NCBI RefSeq assembly: GCF_023283485.1
Contig: NZ_JAKILU010000021.1
Span: 1-64,000, forward strand
DNA: 64,000 nt
Origin: Shewanella glacialipiscicola
GTDB taxonomy: Bacteria > Pseudomonadota > Gammaproteobacteria > Enterobacterales > Shewanellaceae
Direction: 5' to 3'
Shown piece after piece: positions 8,819 to 22,359 of the stretch. How positions within the stretch are numbered: position 1 is the stretch's first letter; each line of letters begins with the position of its first letter. Position numbers and translations under genes: made by a program. The notes beneath the pieces were generated by a model, which worked only from the letters and a program-made list of their open reading frames with translations, did no database searches and was not told the origin of the DNA.

Positions 8819-10183
8819 TTATTTTTTAATTTTGACTGGACGTTGCCAACCCGTAAGGTGTTTCTGTTTAACACGGGTGATCACTAATTCGTTTTCAGCC
8901 ACATCACGGGTAATGGTAGAACCAGCACCTAGGGTTGCCCCCTTACCAATAGTGACCGGAGCCACCAGCTGAGTATCAGAACCAACAAAAACGTTATCCT
9001 CAATCACAGTGAGATGTTTATTGGCGCCATCGTAGTTACAGGTAATAGTACCCGCACCAATATTCACGCCATCACCTATAATCGCATCGCCCAAATAAGC
9101 TAAGTGTCCAGCCTTAGAGCCCACGCCTATAATCGCTTTCTTCACTTCAACAAAATTACCGATATGCGCATCTTGTTTAAGTTCAGCGCCCGGGCGCAAA
9201 CGAGCAAAGGGACCAGCACTGGCTGCAACACCAAGTTTCGCACCTTCGATAATAGAGTAAGGTTTGATTTCAGCGTTATCGGCAATCTCGCAATCAATTA
9301 AAATCGCACCAGCACCAATAGTAACGTTATTACCTAAGGTCACTTTGCCTTCAAATATGACGTTCACATCGATCATCACATCCATACCAACCGTAACGTC
9401 ACCACGAATATCAATACGATTAGGGTCTCGAAGGTTTGCCCCTGCTAGCATTAACTTTTCCGCTTCACGGGCTTGGTAAGCACGTTCGAGCTGCGCTAAT
9501 TGCACGCGGTTATTTGCGCCTTCCACTTCAATCGCCGATTGCGGCTGCGCGGTATCAATATCCACACCATCGTTATGCGCCATAGCAATAATATCGGTTA
9601 GATAATATTCGCCTTGAGCGTTATTATTCGATAAGCGGCTAAGCCAGCCTTTAAGCTGCTTACCAGGTACCGCCATAATGCCGGTATTAACTTCATTAAT
9701 GAGTCGCTGTTCAGCGCTGGCATCTTTCTGTTCAATAATGCCAACAACCTTGCCATGCTCACGAACAATACGGCCATAACCTATAGGGTTAGCTAGATTC
9801 ACCGTTAATACAGCGACACCATTCTCAGGTCGTGCTGCCAATAAGGCAGTTAATGTTGATTGCTGGATCAGCGGTACATCACCGTAAAGAATAAGCACTG
9901 TATCATCATCATTGATATTGAGATTTGCCTGCGCCACCGCATGGCCAGTACCTAACTGCTCATTCTGTAATACCCACTGTACATCCTGCTCACCGAGTAC
10001 GGCTTGTAGTTTGTCGGCACCGTAACCATAAACTAATTGGATCGTATCGCTACCTAAGCTTTTAGCCGTATCGATAACATGCTGCACCATACTTTTATGC
10101 GCAATAGGATGTAAAACCTTAGGAAGATCTGAGCGCATCCGTGTTCCCTTACCAGCCGCTAAGATCACTACATTTAATGCCAT
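8819..10183 (-). CDS. glmU: Bifunctional UDP-N-acetylglucosamine pyrophosphorylase / glucosamine-1-phosphate N-acetyltransferase GlmU
   Basis: GlmU acetylates glucosamine-1-phosphate and then uridylates it, giving UDP-GlcNAc. The N-terminal nucleotidyltransferase has [20 protein letters not shown]. The C-terminal half is a left-handed beta helix of hexapeptide repeats (about residues 250-440), with the acetyltransferase region [11 protein letters not shown] and [13 protein letters not shown] set the start at the ATG at 10183 ([13 protein letters not shown]), with AAGGATAT as ribosome site; a longer reading adds six unlikely residues. The protein is then 454 residues, close to E. coli GlmU. 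It follows the ATP synthase operon in the same direction, as in many gammaproteobacteria. Confidence 0.97.
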   Translation of the reverse strand: MALNVVILAAGKGTRMRSDLPKVLHPIAHKSMVQHVIDTAKSLGSDTIQLVYGYGADKLQAVLGEQDVQWVLQNEQLGTGHAVAQANLNINDDDTVLILYGDVPLIQQSTLTALLAARPENGVAVLTVNLANPIGYGRIVREHGKVVGIIEQKDASAEQRLINEVNTGIMAVPGKQLKGWLSRLSNNNAQGEYYLTDIIAMAHNDGVDIDTAQPQSAIEVEGANNRVQLAQLERAYQAREAEKLMLAGANLRDPNRIDIRGDVTVGMDVMIDVNVIFEGKVTLGNNVTIGAGAILIDCEIADNAEIKPYSIIEGAKLGVAASAGPFARLRPGAELKQDAHIGNFVEVKKAIIGVGSKAGHLAYLGDAIIGDGVNIGAGTITCNYDGANKHLTVIEDNVFVGSDTQLVAPVTIGKGATLGAGSTITRDVAENELVITRVKQKHLTGWQRPVKIKK

Positions 10184-10340
10184 TACCATATCCTTGAACA
10201 AATACCCAAGAGGGTGAAAAAACTAAGGTCTATTTTGTGGCGCAATTTTAACGGAAAGTACATTGAAAAGCGAAGTGGATAGTCAGATGGATAAATCAAC
10301 ACATGCAATATGTGTGTAGTACTGTAATTTTAAGTACAAA

Positions 10341-10366
10341 AAAGGCGACCTTATGGTCGCCTCTTT
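10341..10366 (-). terminator. Terminator of the ATP synthase operon
   Basis: AGGCGACC (10343-10350) pairs with GGTCGCCT (10355-10362) around a TTAT loop. It lies about 20 bases beyond the atpC stop, and on the minus strand the stem is followed by a T run. Confidence 0.88.
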
Positions 10367-10381
10367 TCACAAACAATAACC

Positions 10382-10810
10382 TTATCTGGCAATGTTTTTC
10401 TTGATGGTTTCAACAACACGTAATTGAGCCATTGCTTTCGCTAACTCAACCATAGCTGCGTCATAATTAAAGTCAGCACCAGCAGTTACCATATGGGCTT
10501 CTGCACGACGCTTAGCTTCTAATGCCGCTTGCTCATCAATATCTTTGGCACGCATAACCACATCAGACAATATAGAAACTGAAGAAGGTTGTACTTCCAG
10601 TAAACCACCTGAAAGATAAAACACTTCTTCATTGCCGCCTTGTTTGACGATGCGCGCCATGCCAGTCTTAATTTGCGTTAGCAGAGGAGCGTGACCAGGT
10701 AAAATACCTAACTCACCTTCAACACCCGTTACTCGTAAACTCTCTACTCGGCCGCTGAAAATACTGCTTTCTGCACTCACAATATCAAGATGTACTGTCA
10801 TGGCTGCCAT
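10382..10810 (-). CDS. atpC: ATP synthase epsilon subunit
   Basis: This 142-residue subunit is part of the central rotor stalk of F1 and has an inhibitory C-terminal arm. The N-terminal beta sandwich carries [28 protein letters not shown], and the C-terminal helical hairpin covers residues ~90-140. The ATG at 10810 is preceded by AAGGAG at six bases, which favours it over the internal Met4. It is the last gene of the atp operon. Confidence 0.97.
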   Translation of the reverse strand: MAAMTVHLDIVSAESSIFSGRVESLRVTGVEGELGILPGHAPLLTQIKTGMARIVKQGGNEEVFYLSGGLLEVQPSSVSILSDVVMRAKDIDEQAALEAKRRAEAHMVTAGADFNYDAAMVELAKAMAQLRVVETIKKNIAR

Positions 10811-10846
10811 CCCGTTCTCCTTAAAAAACTAAGTAATACTACTTAG

Positions 10847-12268
<1,422 letters not shown>

Positions 12269-12273
12269 CTAAC

Positions 12274-13134
12274 CTAAACCGCAGAGGCACCAGAAACAAT
12301 TTCCGACAGTTCCTGCGTAATGGCAGACTGACGGGCCTTGTTATAGACCAATTGCAAATCATTAATTAGCTCACCAGCGTTGTCAGTTGCAGCTTTCATT
12401 GCCACCATACGGGCAGCTTGTTCTGAAGCAACGTTCTCAACAACACCTTGATATACCTGAGACTCAATATAACGAACCAATAATGCATCCAAAAGTGTTT
12501 TTGGATCAGGCTCATAAATATAATCCCAAGGATATTTAGCCACTTCTTCTTCTGATTTAGGCAAAGGTAGCAGCTGCTCAATCACAGGAGTCTGGGTCAT
12601 AGTGTTCACAAATTTGTTGAATACTATGTACAGACGATCCAGTTTGCCTTCGTTGTAAGCTTCTAACATAACACTGACTGTCCCGATCAAGTCAGCGAGC
12701 TTTGGGGCATCGCCTAAACCTGAAGCGTGAGCAGACACTTGTCCACCGAAGCTTTTGAAAAACTGCACACTACGTGCGCCAATGGGGCAAAATTCAAATT
12801 CTACACCTTGGTCTTTCCAGTTTTTCATATCTAACACTACCTTTTTAAAAAGGTTAGCGTTCAGACCACCACAAAGGCCACGGTCGGTTGCAACTACAAT
12901 GTAACCAACCCGCTTAGCCTCTCGCACCTCTAAATAGGGGTGTTTATACTCGAGAGTACCTTGCGCTACGTGACCGATCACCTTACGTATGCTTTCCGCG
13001 TATGGACGGCTTGCAACCATGCGTTCCTGCGCTCTGCGCATTTTGCTAGCTGCCACCATTTCCATGGCGGACGTGATCTTCTGAGTGTTTTTAACACTCG
13101 CGATCTTGGTTTTAATCTCTTTAGCGCCGGCCAT
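12274..13134 (-). CDS. atpG: ATP synthase gamma subunit
   Basis: Gamma forms the rotating shaft inside the F1 hexamer. The 286-residue protein starts [33 protein letters not shown] and ends with the matching helix [20 protein letters not shown], which together form the coiled-coil axle. The middle contains [15 protein letters not shown]. Position and length are as expected in the operon. Confidence 0.98.
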   Translation of the reverse strand: MAGAKEIKTKIASVKNTQKITSAMEMVAASKMRRAQERMVASRPYAESIRKVIGHVAQGTLEYKHPYLEVREAKRVGYIVVATDRGLCGGLNANLFKKVVLDMKNWKDQGVEFEFCPIGARSVQFFKSFGGQVSAHASGLGDAPKLADLIGTVSVMLEAYNEGKLDRLYIVFNKFVNTMTQTPVIEQLLPLPKSEEEVAKYPWDYIYEPDPKTLLDALLVRYIESQVYQGVVENVASEQAARMVAMKAATDNAGELINDLQLVYNKARQSAITQELSEIVSGASAV

Positions 13135-13184
13135 CTCTACTCTCCAATCTGGACCTGAGGTGTCTTAAGACACCTCTATCATTG

Positions 13185-14726
13185 TTACCAGGTTTGGGTT
13201 GCTACGAACTTGTCGAGGCCAGCTTTTAATTCAGCTTCGATATCAGCATTATAATCGCCAGTATCATTAATAAGCTTCATTAAAGGAGCATGCTCGCTGT
13301 TCATGAACGAGAGCAAAGCGGCTTCGAAATTACCGACCTTGTTTAGCGCAACACTCTTCAGGTAACCTTTTTCAGCTGAGAAAATAGACACAGCTTGAGC
13401 GGCTACGCTCATTGGAGCATATTGCTTTTGTTTCATCAGTTCGGTAACACGCACGCCATGCTCAAGCTGAGCACGTGTTGCATCATCAAGATCAGATGCA
13501 AATTGCGAGAACGCAGCAAGCTCGCGATACTGTGCTAGTGCGGTACGAATACCACCAGACAGTTTCTTGATGATCTTAGTCTGAGCCGCACCACCAACAC
13601 GAGAAACAGAAATACCAGGGTTAACTGCCGGACGAAGTCCTGAGTTAAACAAATCAGTCTCAAGGAAGATCTGACCATCAGTAATTGAAATTACGTTGGT
13701 CGGTACGAATGCAGATACATCACCCGCTTGTGTTTCAATAATAGGTAACGCGGTTAACGAACCGGTTTTACCTGTTACAGCACCTTTAGTGAACTTCTCT
13801 ACATAAATCACGTTAACACGTGATGCTCGCTCTAATAAACGAGAATGTAGATAGAATACGTCACCAGGATAAGCTTCACGGCCTGGTGGACGCTTGAGCA
13901 GTAACGAAATTTGACGATAAGCAACTGCTTGCTTAGACAAATCATCGTATACGATCAAAGAATCTTCACCGCGGTCGCGGAAGTATTCACCCATAGAACA
14001 ACCAGAATAAGGTGCTAAGTATTGTAGAGCAGCGGCCTCAGAAGCGGTTGCAACAACAACAATAGTGTTAGCCAAAGCACCGTGTTCTTCTAGCTTGCGC
14101 ACTACGTTAGCGATAGTAGAGGCTTTTTGGCCAATCGCTACGTACACACATTTAATGCCAGAATCTTTCTGGTTGATGATTGCGTCGATCGCCATTGCTG
14201 TTTTACCAGTTTGACGGTCGCCAATAATCAATTCACGTTGACCACGACCAATAGGGATCATGGCATCAACGGCTTTGTAACCAGTTTGTACTGGTTGATC
14301 AACAGACTGACGCTCAATAACACCAGGTGCGATAACTTCAATTGGCGAGTAACCATCGTTATCGATAGGTCCTTTTCCGTCAATTGGCTCACCTAGAGTG
14401 TTAACAACGCGGCCTAATAGACCACGACCAACTGGAACTTCCAGAATACGGCCAGTCGTTTTCACTTTTACGCCTTCTGCTAAATCAGCATAAGGACCCA
14501 TTACTACGGCACCGACAGAATCACGTTCAAGGTTCAACGCGATTGCAAAACGGTTACCAGGCAGTTCAATCATCTCACCTTGCATCACATCGGCTAAGCC
14601 GTGGATACGGATGATGCCGTCACTTACCGCAACGATAGTACCTTCGTTACGAGATTCGCTGACAACATTGAACTGCTCGATCCGCTGTTTAATCAGATCG
14701 CTGATTTCAGTGGAATTCAGTTGCAT
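13185..14726 (-). CDS. atpA: ATP synthase alpha subunit
   Basis: This is the non-catalytic nucleotide-binding subunit of F1, 513 residues. The Walker A loop is GDRQTGKTA (about residue 169). The arginine-finger region [21 protein letters not shown] lies near residue 375. The N-terminal helix [17 protein letters not shown], which contacts the delta subunit, is present. There is no sign of damage. Confidence 0.98.
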   Translation of the reverse strand: MQLNSTEISDLIKQRIEQFNVVSESRNEGTIVAVSDGIIRIHGLADVMQGEMIELPGNRFAIALNLERDSVGAVVMGPYADLAEGVKVKTTGRILEVPVGRGLLGRVVNTLGEPIDGKGPIDNDGYSPIEVIAPGVIERQSVDQPVQTGYKAVDAMIPIGRGQRELIIGDRQTGKTAMAIDAIINQKDSGIKCVYVAIGQKASTIANVVRKLEEHGALANTIVVVATASEAAALQYLAPYSGCSMGEYFRDRGEDSLIVYDDLSKQAVAYRQISLLLKRPPGREAYPGDVFYLHSRLLERASRVNVIYVEKFTKGAVTGKTGSLTALPIIETQAGDVSAFVPTNVISITDGQIFLETDLFNSGLRPAVNPGISVSRVGGAAQTKIIKKLSGGIRTALAQYRELAAFSQFASDLDDATRAQLEHGVRVTELMKQKQYAPMSVAAQAVSIFSAEKGYLKSVALNKVGNFEAALLSFMNSEHAPLMKLINDTGDYNADIEAELKAGLDKFVATQTW

Positions 14727-14740
14727 GCTTAAACTCCCAA

Positions 14741-15274
14741 TTACGACTGTAGCTTATCAGACAGGCGCGATAACTTACCGCGTATCGAGCCATCAATGAC
14801 TAGATCACCTGTCTTAATAATGGCACCGCCAATAAGCGATGCATCTATGCTGCAGTTCAGCTTAACTTTGCGTGCGAGACGTTTCTCTAAAGAAACACTA
14901 ATTTGCTGCTGTTGCTCAGAACTCAACTCAGTAGCAGAAACCACATCGGCTTCAACTTCTTTTGCTAACTCATTACGGTATTCAGCAAAAAGTAGCGATA
15001 CTGTAGGCAGTATCACTAAACGACCGTTTTCAGCCATCACCTTAATCAGATTATGACCTTGCTCGTTGACTTGCTCACCGCACACTCCAATAAAGAGGTC
15101 GGCAAGTTGCTTACTGGCTAATGCGCCAGCTAGCAGTGGTTGTATGGTTTCGTTTTCACTTACCAACGCCGCAAACTTAAGCATTTCTGCCCAGCTATCC
15201 ACTGCATTCTGTTCAACCGCAAAATCAAAAGCTGCCTTTGCGTAAGGGCGAGCGATGGTGGTTAATTCAGCCAT
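14741..15274 (-). CDS. atpH: ATP synthase delta subunit
   Basis: Delta connects the peripheral stalk to the top of F1. The 177-residue protein has the usual N-terminal helical domain ([17 protein letters not shown]) and a C-terminal domain with [25 protein letters not shown], the conserved signature at the end of the family. It is separated from atpA by only 14 bases. Confidence 0.97.
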   Translation of the reverse strand: MAELTTIARPYAKAAFDFAVEQNAVDSWAEMLKFAALVSENETIQPLLAGALASKQLADLFIGVCGEQVNEQGHNLIKVMAENGRLVILPTVSLLFAEYRNELAKEVEADVVSATELSSEQQQQISVSLEKRLARKVKLNCSIDASLIGGAIIKTGDLVIDGSIRGKLSRLSDKLQS

Positions 15275-15289
15275 AACTCAACTCCCTTA

Positions 15290-15760
15290 TCAAATTTCAG
15301 CGACTAGTTTATTAACTATGTCATTGTGGATGGCAGGATCTATCGAACGCTCAAGAATTTTTTCTGCACCAATAATGGCCAAAACAGCAACTTGCTTACG
15401 CAAGTCATCTTTCACGCGATTACGTTCGTTCTCAATTTCAGCTTTACCTTGAGCGAGTATTTTAGCTCGTTCAGTTTCAGCTTCAGCCTTTGCTTCTTCT
15501 ACTATTTGAGACTTACGCTTATTAGCTTGCTCAATAATTTCATTAGCAGTTACCTTAGCTTCCTTTAGTTGCTCAGTCGCTTTTGCTTGAGCCAACTCAA
15601 GATCTTTGGCAGCACGGCCGGCATCAGCCAGACCATCAGCAATTTTCTTCTGGCGCTCTTCGATCGCATTCATCAATGGCGGCCATACGAACTTAATGCA
15701 AAACCACACAAAGAGCGCAAAAGAAATAGCTTGGCCTAGCAGGGTAGCGTTAATATTCAT
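15290..15760 (-). CDS. atpF: ATP synthase subunit b
   Basis: Subunit b dimerises to form the peripheral stalk. The 156-residue protein has one N-terminal membrane segment ([25 protein letters not shown]). It continues as a long charged helix rich in Ala, Glu and Lys (residues ~30-120) and ends in a delta-binding region. The standard length and a 15-base gap to atpH fit operon membership. Confidence 0.97.
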   Translation of the reverse strand: MNINATLLGQAISFALFVWFCIKFVWPPLMNAIEERQKKIADGLADAGRAAKDLELAQAKATEQLKEAKVTANEIIEQANKRKSQIVEEAKAEAETERAKILAQGKAEIENERNRVKDDLRKQVAVLAIIGAEKILERSIDPAIHNDIVNKLVAEI

Positions 15761-15788
15761 AACGACAACTCCTTACAGGGTGCTAAAA

Positions 15789-16082
<294 letters not shown>

Positions 16083-16100
16083 CTAATTTTCTTAATTAAA

Positions 16101-16934
<834 letters not shown>

Positions 16935-17318
16935 TTAATTTTGCTTGAAGTATAAAGAAGCAGCAAAAGGTACTATGAGACATAGTGCGTAACAGGCAAA
17001 CAAAGGAGCAAAAAGCACCTTTAGCGTGCCAAACACTAAAGCAAATAATACGATAGTTAACAGCAACTTTATCGCTTCCCCCAGAAAAAATGATTTTACG
17101 ACTTTTCCTGATGAACTCGCCCCCGAATGGGAGAAAGCGAGGGTTGCGAATACAAAATTAGGGAGTACAGCGATTGAACCACCTGCTAATGCAGAATAGC
17201 CAAACTGAACTCCCCACACAGCGAAAAAGAGAATTGAAGCACCCCCAGCGACCGCCGCCTGCATCATCACCAATTTATAGGCTGACCACCGGCCACGACG
17301 CGCTAAAACCTTACTCAA
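16935..17318 (-). CDS. atpI: ATP synthase protein I
   Basis: AtpI is a small membrane protein proposed to help assemble the c ring or transport Mg2+. The 127-residue protein has four hydrophobic segments and the family motif FGYSALAGGSIAVLPNFVFATLAF. The start appears to be TTG at 17318, with GGAG eight bases before it; no in-frame ATG is available nearby. A weak start codon would suit low expression relative to the structural subunits. It is the first gene of the operon. Confidence 0.9.
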   Translation of the reverse strand: MSKVLARRGRWSAYKLVMMQAAVAGGASILFFAVWGVQFGYSALAGGSIAVLPNFVFATLAFSHSGASSSGKVVKSFFLGEAIKLLLTIVLFALVFGTLKVLFAPLFACYALCLIVPFAASLYFKQN

Positions 17319-17403
17319 TTCATCATCTCCGCATTCTTACTTTTTGTTTCGATGACCGGATGACAAATATCCGTATTTACTCGATGCACAAAAAGCTTGC
17401 GAA

Positions 17404-17431
17404 AGTATACCGTTTAACGCCTTCATTGCAA
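17404..17431 (-). promoter_or_regulatory. Promoter of the ATP synthase operon
   Basis: On the minus strand, TTGCAA (17426-17431), a 16-base spacer and TATACT (17404-17409) form a good sigma-70 promoter about 85 bases upstream of atpI. Confidence 0.65.
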
Positions 17432-17541
17432 CTTTGAGATGAGGAAAAACAGCACTTTTAATGTTATCTCATACCAAACATGTAAAATGTAATATTTGCA
17501 TATGTCACAAATTTACATTAAAAACAGTTAATCTACAGACA

Positions 17542-18420
17542 TTAATGTATTTTGCTAAGAATCCCGTCTAATTCAGCGAGATTCTGATAGTTAATTACAA
17601 TTTTACCAGTTCCTTTACTACTGTGAGCAATAGAAACTTTGGCACCTAATCTTTCAATTAACTGCTGCTCTAAACGACAAACATCTTGATCTTTAGTCGT
17701 AGTTTCGGCTTGTTTAGGCGGATTTAAGGTTTGATTAATTAATCGTTCAGTTTCACGAACGGTTAACTCCTTAGCTGCCACTAATCTCGCAAGATTGGTT
17801 TGTTCCTCTCCCTCAATAGCTAACAAAGCGCGTGCATGGCCCATATCAATATCGCCATACTCAAGTAATCGTTTTACTGGCTCATTTAAACCGTTTAAAC
17901 GCAACAAGTTAGATACACTCGCTCGCGATTTTCCCACAACATCGGCAACCTGTTGGTGAGTTAGTTCAAATTCTTGCATCAAACGTTGCAGTGCAATGGC
18001 TTCTTCCATGGCATTTAAGTCTTCGCGCTGGATATTTTCAATCAAAGCGATAGCAACAGCGGTTTCATCGGGCACTTGCTTTACAATGCAGGGAATTTTA
18101 TGTAAACCAGCAAGTTGGGCTGCACGCCAGCGACGTTCGCCAGCAATGATTTCATACATCTCATTGGTCACTTGTCTCACAACGATGGGCTGAATAATTC
18201 CTTGATTGCGAATAGAGTGCGCCAGTTCTTCTAACGCTTCAGGGGACATATCTTTACGCGGTTGATACTTACCCGGTTGTAATAAGTCTAAATCGAGATG
18301 GATAAGCTCTTCTTTTTTTTCTACAAAATCAGCTTCTTCTGTGTGTTTTTTACTAGCGGCATGGCTGTTACTCAGTAGGGCATCTAGCCCTTTGCCTAAT
18401 CCTCTTTTCTTTAACGTCAT
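17542..18420 (-). CDS. parB: Chromosome partitioning protein ParB
   Basis: ParB binds centromere-like parS sites, spreads along DNA as a CTP-dependent clamp (family knowledge) and works with ParA to segregate origins. The 292-residue protein starts KKRGLGKGLDALLS. It has the ParB/Srx domain with GKYQPRKDMS and the CTP-binding region IAGERRWRAAQLAG, then a helix-turn-helix (LTHQQVADVVGKSRASVSNLLRL, about residues 160-185), and a C-terminal dimerisation domain. Four parS-like sites lie at 32.7-43.7 kb in this window. It follows parA by nine bases. Confidence 0.97.
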   Translation of the reverse strand: MTLKKRGLGKGLDALLSNSHAASKKHTEEADFVEKKEELIHLDLDLLQPGKYQPRKDMSPEALEELAHSIRNQGIIQPIVVRQVTNEMYEIIAGERRWRAAQLAGLHKIPCIVKQVPDETAVAIALIENIQREDLNAMEEAIALQRLMQEFELTHQQVADVVGKSRASVSNLLRLNGLNEPVKRLLEYGDIDMGHARALLAIEGEEQTNLARLVAAKELTVRETERLINQTLNPPKQAETTTKDQDVCRLEQQLIERLGAKVSIAHSSKGTGKIVINYQNLAELDGILSKIH

Positions 18421-18429
18421 GGTGATCCT

Positions 18430-19218
18430 TTACGCTTGCTTAGCCTGAGTTTGTTGTTCTGAACGACGGATCATTTCACCCGCAAGTGCCAGATATGCCT
18501 TAGCACCAGCACTCGATTTATCGTAATACATTGCTGGAGCCCCAAAGCTCGGCGCTTCAGCCAACCTGACATTACGCGGGATTACAGTACGATACACCTT
18601 GTCACCAAAATGCTGTTTTAGCTGATCGGACACATCATTAGATAAACGATTACGCGGATCATACATAGTACGTAAAATCCCTTCGATACCAAGTCCTGGA
18701 TTGACCATTGCGGCAAGCTTAGTAATGGTATCAATCAGTGCCGTTAAACCTTCAAGGGCATAGTATTCACACTGCATTGGCACGAGTACTGAGTCAGCAG
18801 CTGACATAGCGTTTACCGTCAGCATGTTCAATGAAGGAGGGCAGTCGATAAAGATATAATCATATTGATCTTTGATCGGTGCTAGCGCATGGCGTAAACG
18901 CACCTCGCGAGCAAAAAACTCCATCAGTTTTATTTCTGCTGCTGTCACATCACCATTACTGGCAATAAGATCATATTTACCCGCAGTATTTTTAATCACG
19001 ATCTCGTCGAAGGGTTTGTCTTCAACCAGTAATTCGTAGGCGGTATTTTCTACTTCATATTTATCAACGCCGCTCCCCATAGTGGCATTACCTTGGGGAT
19101 CGAGATCGATCAATAATACTTTACGTTTTGTTGCTGCTAACGAAGCGGCGAGGTTAACGCAAGTAGTTGTTTTTCCTACGCCACCTTTCTGGTTAGCCAC
19201 GGCAATTACTTTACCCAC
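18430..19218 (-). CDS. parA: Chromosome partitioning ATPase ParA
   Basis: ParA is the Walker-type ATPase that moves ParB-bound origins. The 262-residue protein has the deviant Walker A motif KGGVGKTT (residues 11-18, including the signature lysine), [16 protein letters not shown] and the Walker B region [14 protein letters not shown]. The short N-terminus, without a DNA-binding domain, marks it as chromosomal type. It lies in the order mnmG-rsmG-parA-parB seen in many gammaproteobacteria outside the enterics. Confidence 0.97.
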   Translation of the reverse strand: MGKVIAVANQKGGVGKTTTCVNLAASLAATKRKVLLIDLDPQGNATMGSGVDKYEVENTAYELLVEDKPFDEIVIKNTAGKYDLIASNGDVTAAEIKLMEFFAREVRLRHALAPIKDQYDYIFIDCPPSLNMLTVNAMSAADSVLVPMQCEYYALEGLTALIDTITKLAAMVNPGLGIEGILRTMYDPRNRLSNDVSDQLKQHFGDKVYRTVIPRNVRLAEAPSFGAPAMYYDKSSAGAKAYLALAGEMIRRSEQQTQAKQA

Positions 19219-19292
19219 AATATCACCCTGTATGTAAATGCTGGTTTATTGCCCTTGCTTAAAAATGAATTTATTCATCACTTTCAAGCCTG

Positions 19293-19913
19293 TTATTCTT
19301 TGATTATTTTCAATAAATGTCTTTGTTCGTCGAGTTTAGGTACTTTAAGCTCGATAACTTCTTTCACTGCAAATCCATTCGGAATATGTTGCATTTCTTC
19401 ATCATTCAACTGGCCTTTAAGGGCATAAAACTGCCCATGTTCAGCGGGTAGATGATGGCACCAAGTCAGCATATCTTGGATTGAAGCAAATGCACGACTT
19501 AATACACCGTCGAACTTTTGCTCAGGCTGATAAGCTTCTACGCGGCTTTCAACTGAGCTGATGTTATGAATACTTAATTCAAAAGACACTTGTTTTTGAA
19601 AACGAATACGTTTACCCAAGCTGTCCAATAACACAAATTGTTTATCTGGATTCATAATCGCTAACGGGATGCCCGGTAACCCGGGTCCAGTACCCACATC
19701 GATAAAACGCTCACCTTGCAGATGTTTTGAAACCACTAAGCTGTCCATGATATGACGAATTAACATAGCTTCAGGATCTCTAACCGCGGTAAGGTTATAG
19801 GCTTTATTCCATTTGTTGAGCATGCCAACAAAATCAATTAGTTGTTTTTTCTGCTCAACGGTTGCGGGCAGATTTATTTCGGCTAAATAAGCCTCTAACT
19901 GGGCAGATAACAC
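19293..19913 (-). CDS. rsmG: 16S rRNA (guanine527-N7)-methyltransferase RsmG (GidB)
   Basis: RsmG methylates G527 in the 530 loop of 16S rRNA using S-adenosylmethionine; loss gives low-level streptomycin resistance in other bacteria. The 206-residue protein has [27 protein letters not shown], the SAM-binding loop [17 protein letters not shown] and [13 protein letters not shown]. The length is normal. It is the second gene after mnmG. Confidence 0.96.
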   Translation of the reverse strand: MLSAQLEAYLAEINLPATVEQKKQLIDFVGMLNKWNKAYNLTAVRDPEAMLIRHIMDSLVVSKHLQGERFIDVGTGPGLPGIPLAIMNPDKQFVLLDSLGKRIRFQKQVSFELSIHNISSVESRVEAYQPEQKFDGVLSRAFASIQDMLTWCHHLPAEHGQFYALKGQLNDEEMQHIPNGFAVKEVIELKVPKLDEQRHLLKIIKE

Positions 19914-19975
19914 TGAGCAACCTCAACAAAGATACAATTATGAACGCGAAGGCTATTATGAAGCCCGAAAACGAT

Positions 19976-20001
19976 GAAGGGAAGCCTGAATGCTTCCCTT
20001 C
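19976..20001 (-). terminator. Hairpin between mnmG and rsmG
   Basis: GAAGGGAAGC (19976-19985) pairs perfectly with GCTTCCCTTC (19992-20001) around a six-base loop. The minus-strand sequence beyond it has only a short T run, so it may be a partial terminator or an mRNA-processing hairpin. Confidence 0.6.
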
Positions 20002-20030
20002 TATGACCTAACCAGCGATTAAACTAGCTT

Positions 20031-21920
20031 TTACGCACTCTTGCGTAATAAGCCACGTTTTTTGAGATGGACTAATAAAATTGAAATAGCCGCAGGAGTA
20101 ACTCCAGAGATCCGTGACGCTTGACCTATGGTTTCTGGTTTATGGTTATTTAACTTAGCAATCACTTCGTTCGATAAGCCTGGTACTTCTTTGTAATCGA
20201 GCGTCAAAGGTAGGCCAGTGTTCTCATTACGCACAGCTTTGTTGATCTCTTCTTGCTGACGCTGAATATAGCCTGAGTATTTTACTTGGATCTGTACTTG
20301 CTCAGCTGCCTGCGGATCTTCAAGTCCTGGGCCAAACCCCTCGATCTGCATTAATTTGCTGTAATCCATTTCAGGACGACGCAGTAATTCTTCAAATGAC
20401 GCTTCACGGGAGATCGGCGTATTTAAGTGTGGGTTTAAAGCAGTGATCAAATGCGAATTTGGATGTACCCATTGAGCGCGTAAACGTTGTAGCTCAAGTT
20501 CAATAGATTCCAGTTTTTCACTAAATGCCGCCCAGCGGGTGTCATCGACTAAACCTAATTCGCGACCTTTGGCCGTTAAACGAATATCAGCGTTATCTTC
20601 ACGAAGTAACAAACGGTATTCCGCGCGGCTAGTAAACATACGGTACGGTTCTTTGGTACCTAGAGTTGATAGATCGTCGACCAGAACACCCAAATAAGCT
20701 TCATCTCGACGTGGGCACCAAGCTTCTTTGCCTTGCACTTGCAGTGATGCATTCATGCCGGCTAATAAACCTTGCGCAGCAGCTTCTTCATAGCCTGTTG
20801 TACCATTGATTTGGCCAGCGAAGAATAACCCGTTGATAGCTTTGGTTTCTAATGAATTTTTTAGATCTCTAGGATCGAAGTAATCATATTCGATCGCATA
20901 ACCAGGACGCATGATCTCAGCGTTTTCCATACCTTGGATCGAACGAACTAAATTCAATTGCACATCAAAAGGCAAGCTAGTAGAGATCCCGTTAGGATAG
21001 ATCTCATTGGTATTCAACCCTTCTGGTTCTATGAAGATCTGATGTGAAGATTTATCTGCAAAACGATGGATTTTATCTTCAATCGAAGGGCAGTAACGTG
21101 GACCAATACCTTCAATAACCCCTGAATACATAGGGCTTCGGTCTAAACCACCACGAATTATCTCATGAGTTTTTTCATTGGTATGAGTGATCCAGCAAGA
21201 AATCTGTTTTGGGTGATGACTGACATCTCCCATAAATGACATGACAGGTAAGGGAGAATCACCTTTCTGTTCAGCCATTTGTGAAAAGTCGATTGTGTTG
21301 GCATCGATACGCGGCGGTGTACCGGTTTTTAAGCGACCCACTCGAATCGGTAATTCACGTAAACGATTTGCTAAGGCAATAGCGGGTGGATCGCCTGCAC
21401 GGCCACCGCTGTAGTTTTCTAAACCAATATGAATTTTACCACTTAAAAATGTACCTGTTGTCAGTACAACTGCCGGTGATTCAAAGGCTAATCCCATTTG
21501 GGTTACTACGCCAACCACTTGATTATTTTCAACAATTAAGTCATCAACGGCTTGTTGGAAAATACGTAAATTAGGTTGATTCTGTAATATATTTTGGATT
21601 TTTTGACGATATAACGCACGGTCAGCTTGTGCCCGTGTTGCTCGTACTGCAGGGCCTTTGCTTGAATTTAGGGTCCTAAATTGGATCCCCGCATAATCGG
21701 TTGCGATTGCCATTGCACCGCCTAGAGCGTCAATTTCTTTTACTAAATGGCCTTTACCAATACCACCGATCGCTGGATTACATGACATTTGTCCTAACGT
21801 ATCAATATTGTGCGTTAGTAATAATGTTTTTGATCCCATTCTTGCTGCGGCTAATGCTGCTTCAGTTCCGGCATGACCACCACCAACAACAATAACATCA
21901 AACCGTTCATGAAAATTCAT
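20031..21920 (-). CDS. mnmG: tRNA uridine-5-carboxymethylaminomethyl modification enzyme MnmG (GidA)
   Basis: MnmG works with MnmE to install the carboxymethylaminomethyl group on wobble uridine 34 of several tRNAs. The 629-residue protein matches the E. coli length. It has the FAD-binding motif [19 protein letters not shown] (about residues 11-29), [22 protein letters not shown], and [29 protein letters not shown]. The C-terminal helical domain ends [14 protein letters not shown]. Its start faces oriC, as in E. coli; its partner gene mnmE is also in the window. Confidence 0.98.
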   Translation of the reverse strand: MNFHERFDVIVVGGGHAGTEAALAAARMGSKTLLLTHNIDTLGQMSCNPAIGGIGKGHLVKEIDALGGAMAIATDYAGIQFRTLNSSKGPAVRATRAQADRALYRQKIQNILQNQPNLRIFQQAVDDLIVENNQVVGVVTQMGLAFESPAVVLTTGTFLSGKIHIGLENYSGGRAGDPPAIALANRLRELPIRVGRLKTGTPPRIDANTIDFSQMAEQKGDSPLPVMSFMGDVSHHPKQISCWITHTNEKTHEIIRGGLDRSPMYSGVIEGIGPRYCPSIEDKIHRFADKSSHQIFIEPEGLNTNEIYPNGISTSLPFDVQLNLVRSIQGMENAEIMRPGYAIEYDYFDPRDLKNSLETKAINGLFFAGQINGTTGYEEAAAQGLLAGMNASLQVQGKEAWCPRRDEAYLGVLVDDLSTLGTKEPYRMFTSRAEYRLLLREDNADIRLTAKGRELGLVDDTRWAAFSEKLESIELELQRLRAQWVHPNSHLITALNPHLNTPISREASFEELLRRPEMDYSKLMQIEGFGPGLEDPQAAEQVQIQVKYSGYIQRQQEEINKAVRNENTGLPLTLDYKEVPGLSNEVIAKLNNHKPETIGQASRISGVTPAAISILLVHLKKRGLLRKSA

Positions 21921-21959
21921 GCCACTACCTTCAATTGCTATAAGACTCAGTACGAGCTG

Positions 21960-22359
21960 CGTATTTTAGCACTTGCTTTGCGATAGGTGAATGATCATTT
22001 TACGCTGTTCGATCGAGTTGATCCGGACTAATAGATCTTAAGATCTTTATATAGATCTTCTTATTATGTTTACTATTAGGATCGCCTTTTTCTGTGTATA
22101 AGCCTAATTCTCTTTATTTATCATGATTTAGTACGATCTTGATCCTGTGATCTGTTAGCGATCTAACTGCATTAAACATGGGGATAGATCGGCTACTTAT
22201 CCACAGGGTGGATCATTAAGCAGATCGGAGTGTAAATAGTACAGAGGTTGATCAGATCTAAATAATAGGTTATCCACAACTTTATACTTTAAATAAGTAA
22301 ATTGTGGGTAACTATGATCTAAACTGTACATAGATCGCGGCCTTATCCAATACGCGATC
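21960..22359. other. Chromosomal replication origin oriC
   Basis: The 440-base gap between mnmG and mioC has 19 GATC sites, where one or two would be expected. Overlapping AT-rich 13-mers start with GATCT at 22034, 22042 and 22054 next to mnmG, followed by CTATTAGGATCGC, nearly as at the right end of the E. coli unwinding element. DnaA boxes follow: TGTGTATAA (22093-22101), TTATCCACA (22197-22205), TTATCCACA (22270-22278), the inverted TGTGGGTAA (22303-22311) and a weaker TTATCCAAT (22343-22351). Order and flanks match E. coli oriC. There is no gene in this stretch. Confidence 0.95.
22034..22080. other. DNA unwinding element of oriC (AT-rich 13-mers)
   Basis: Overlapping GATCT-led 13-mers at 22034, 22042 and 22054, then TACTATTAGG, form the AT-rich block expected to melt first at initiation. 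GATC sites inside the repeats suit Dam methylation and SeqA sequestration. Confidence 0.8.
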
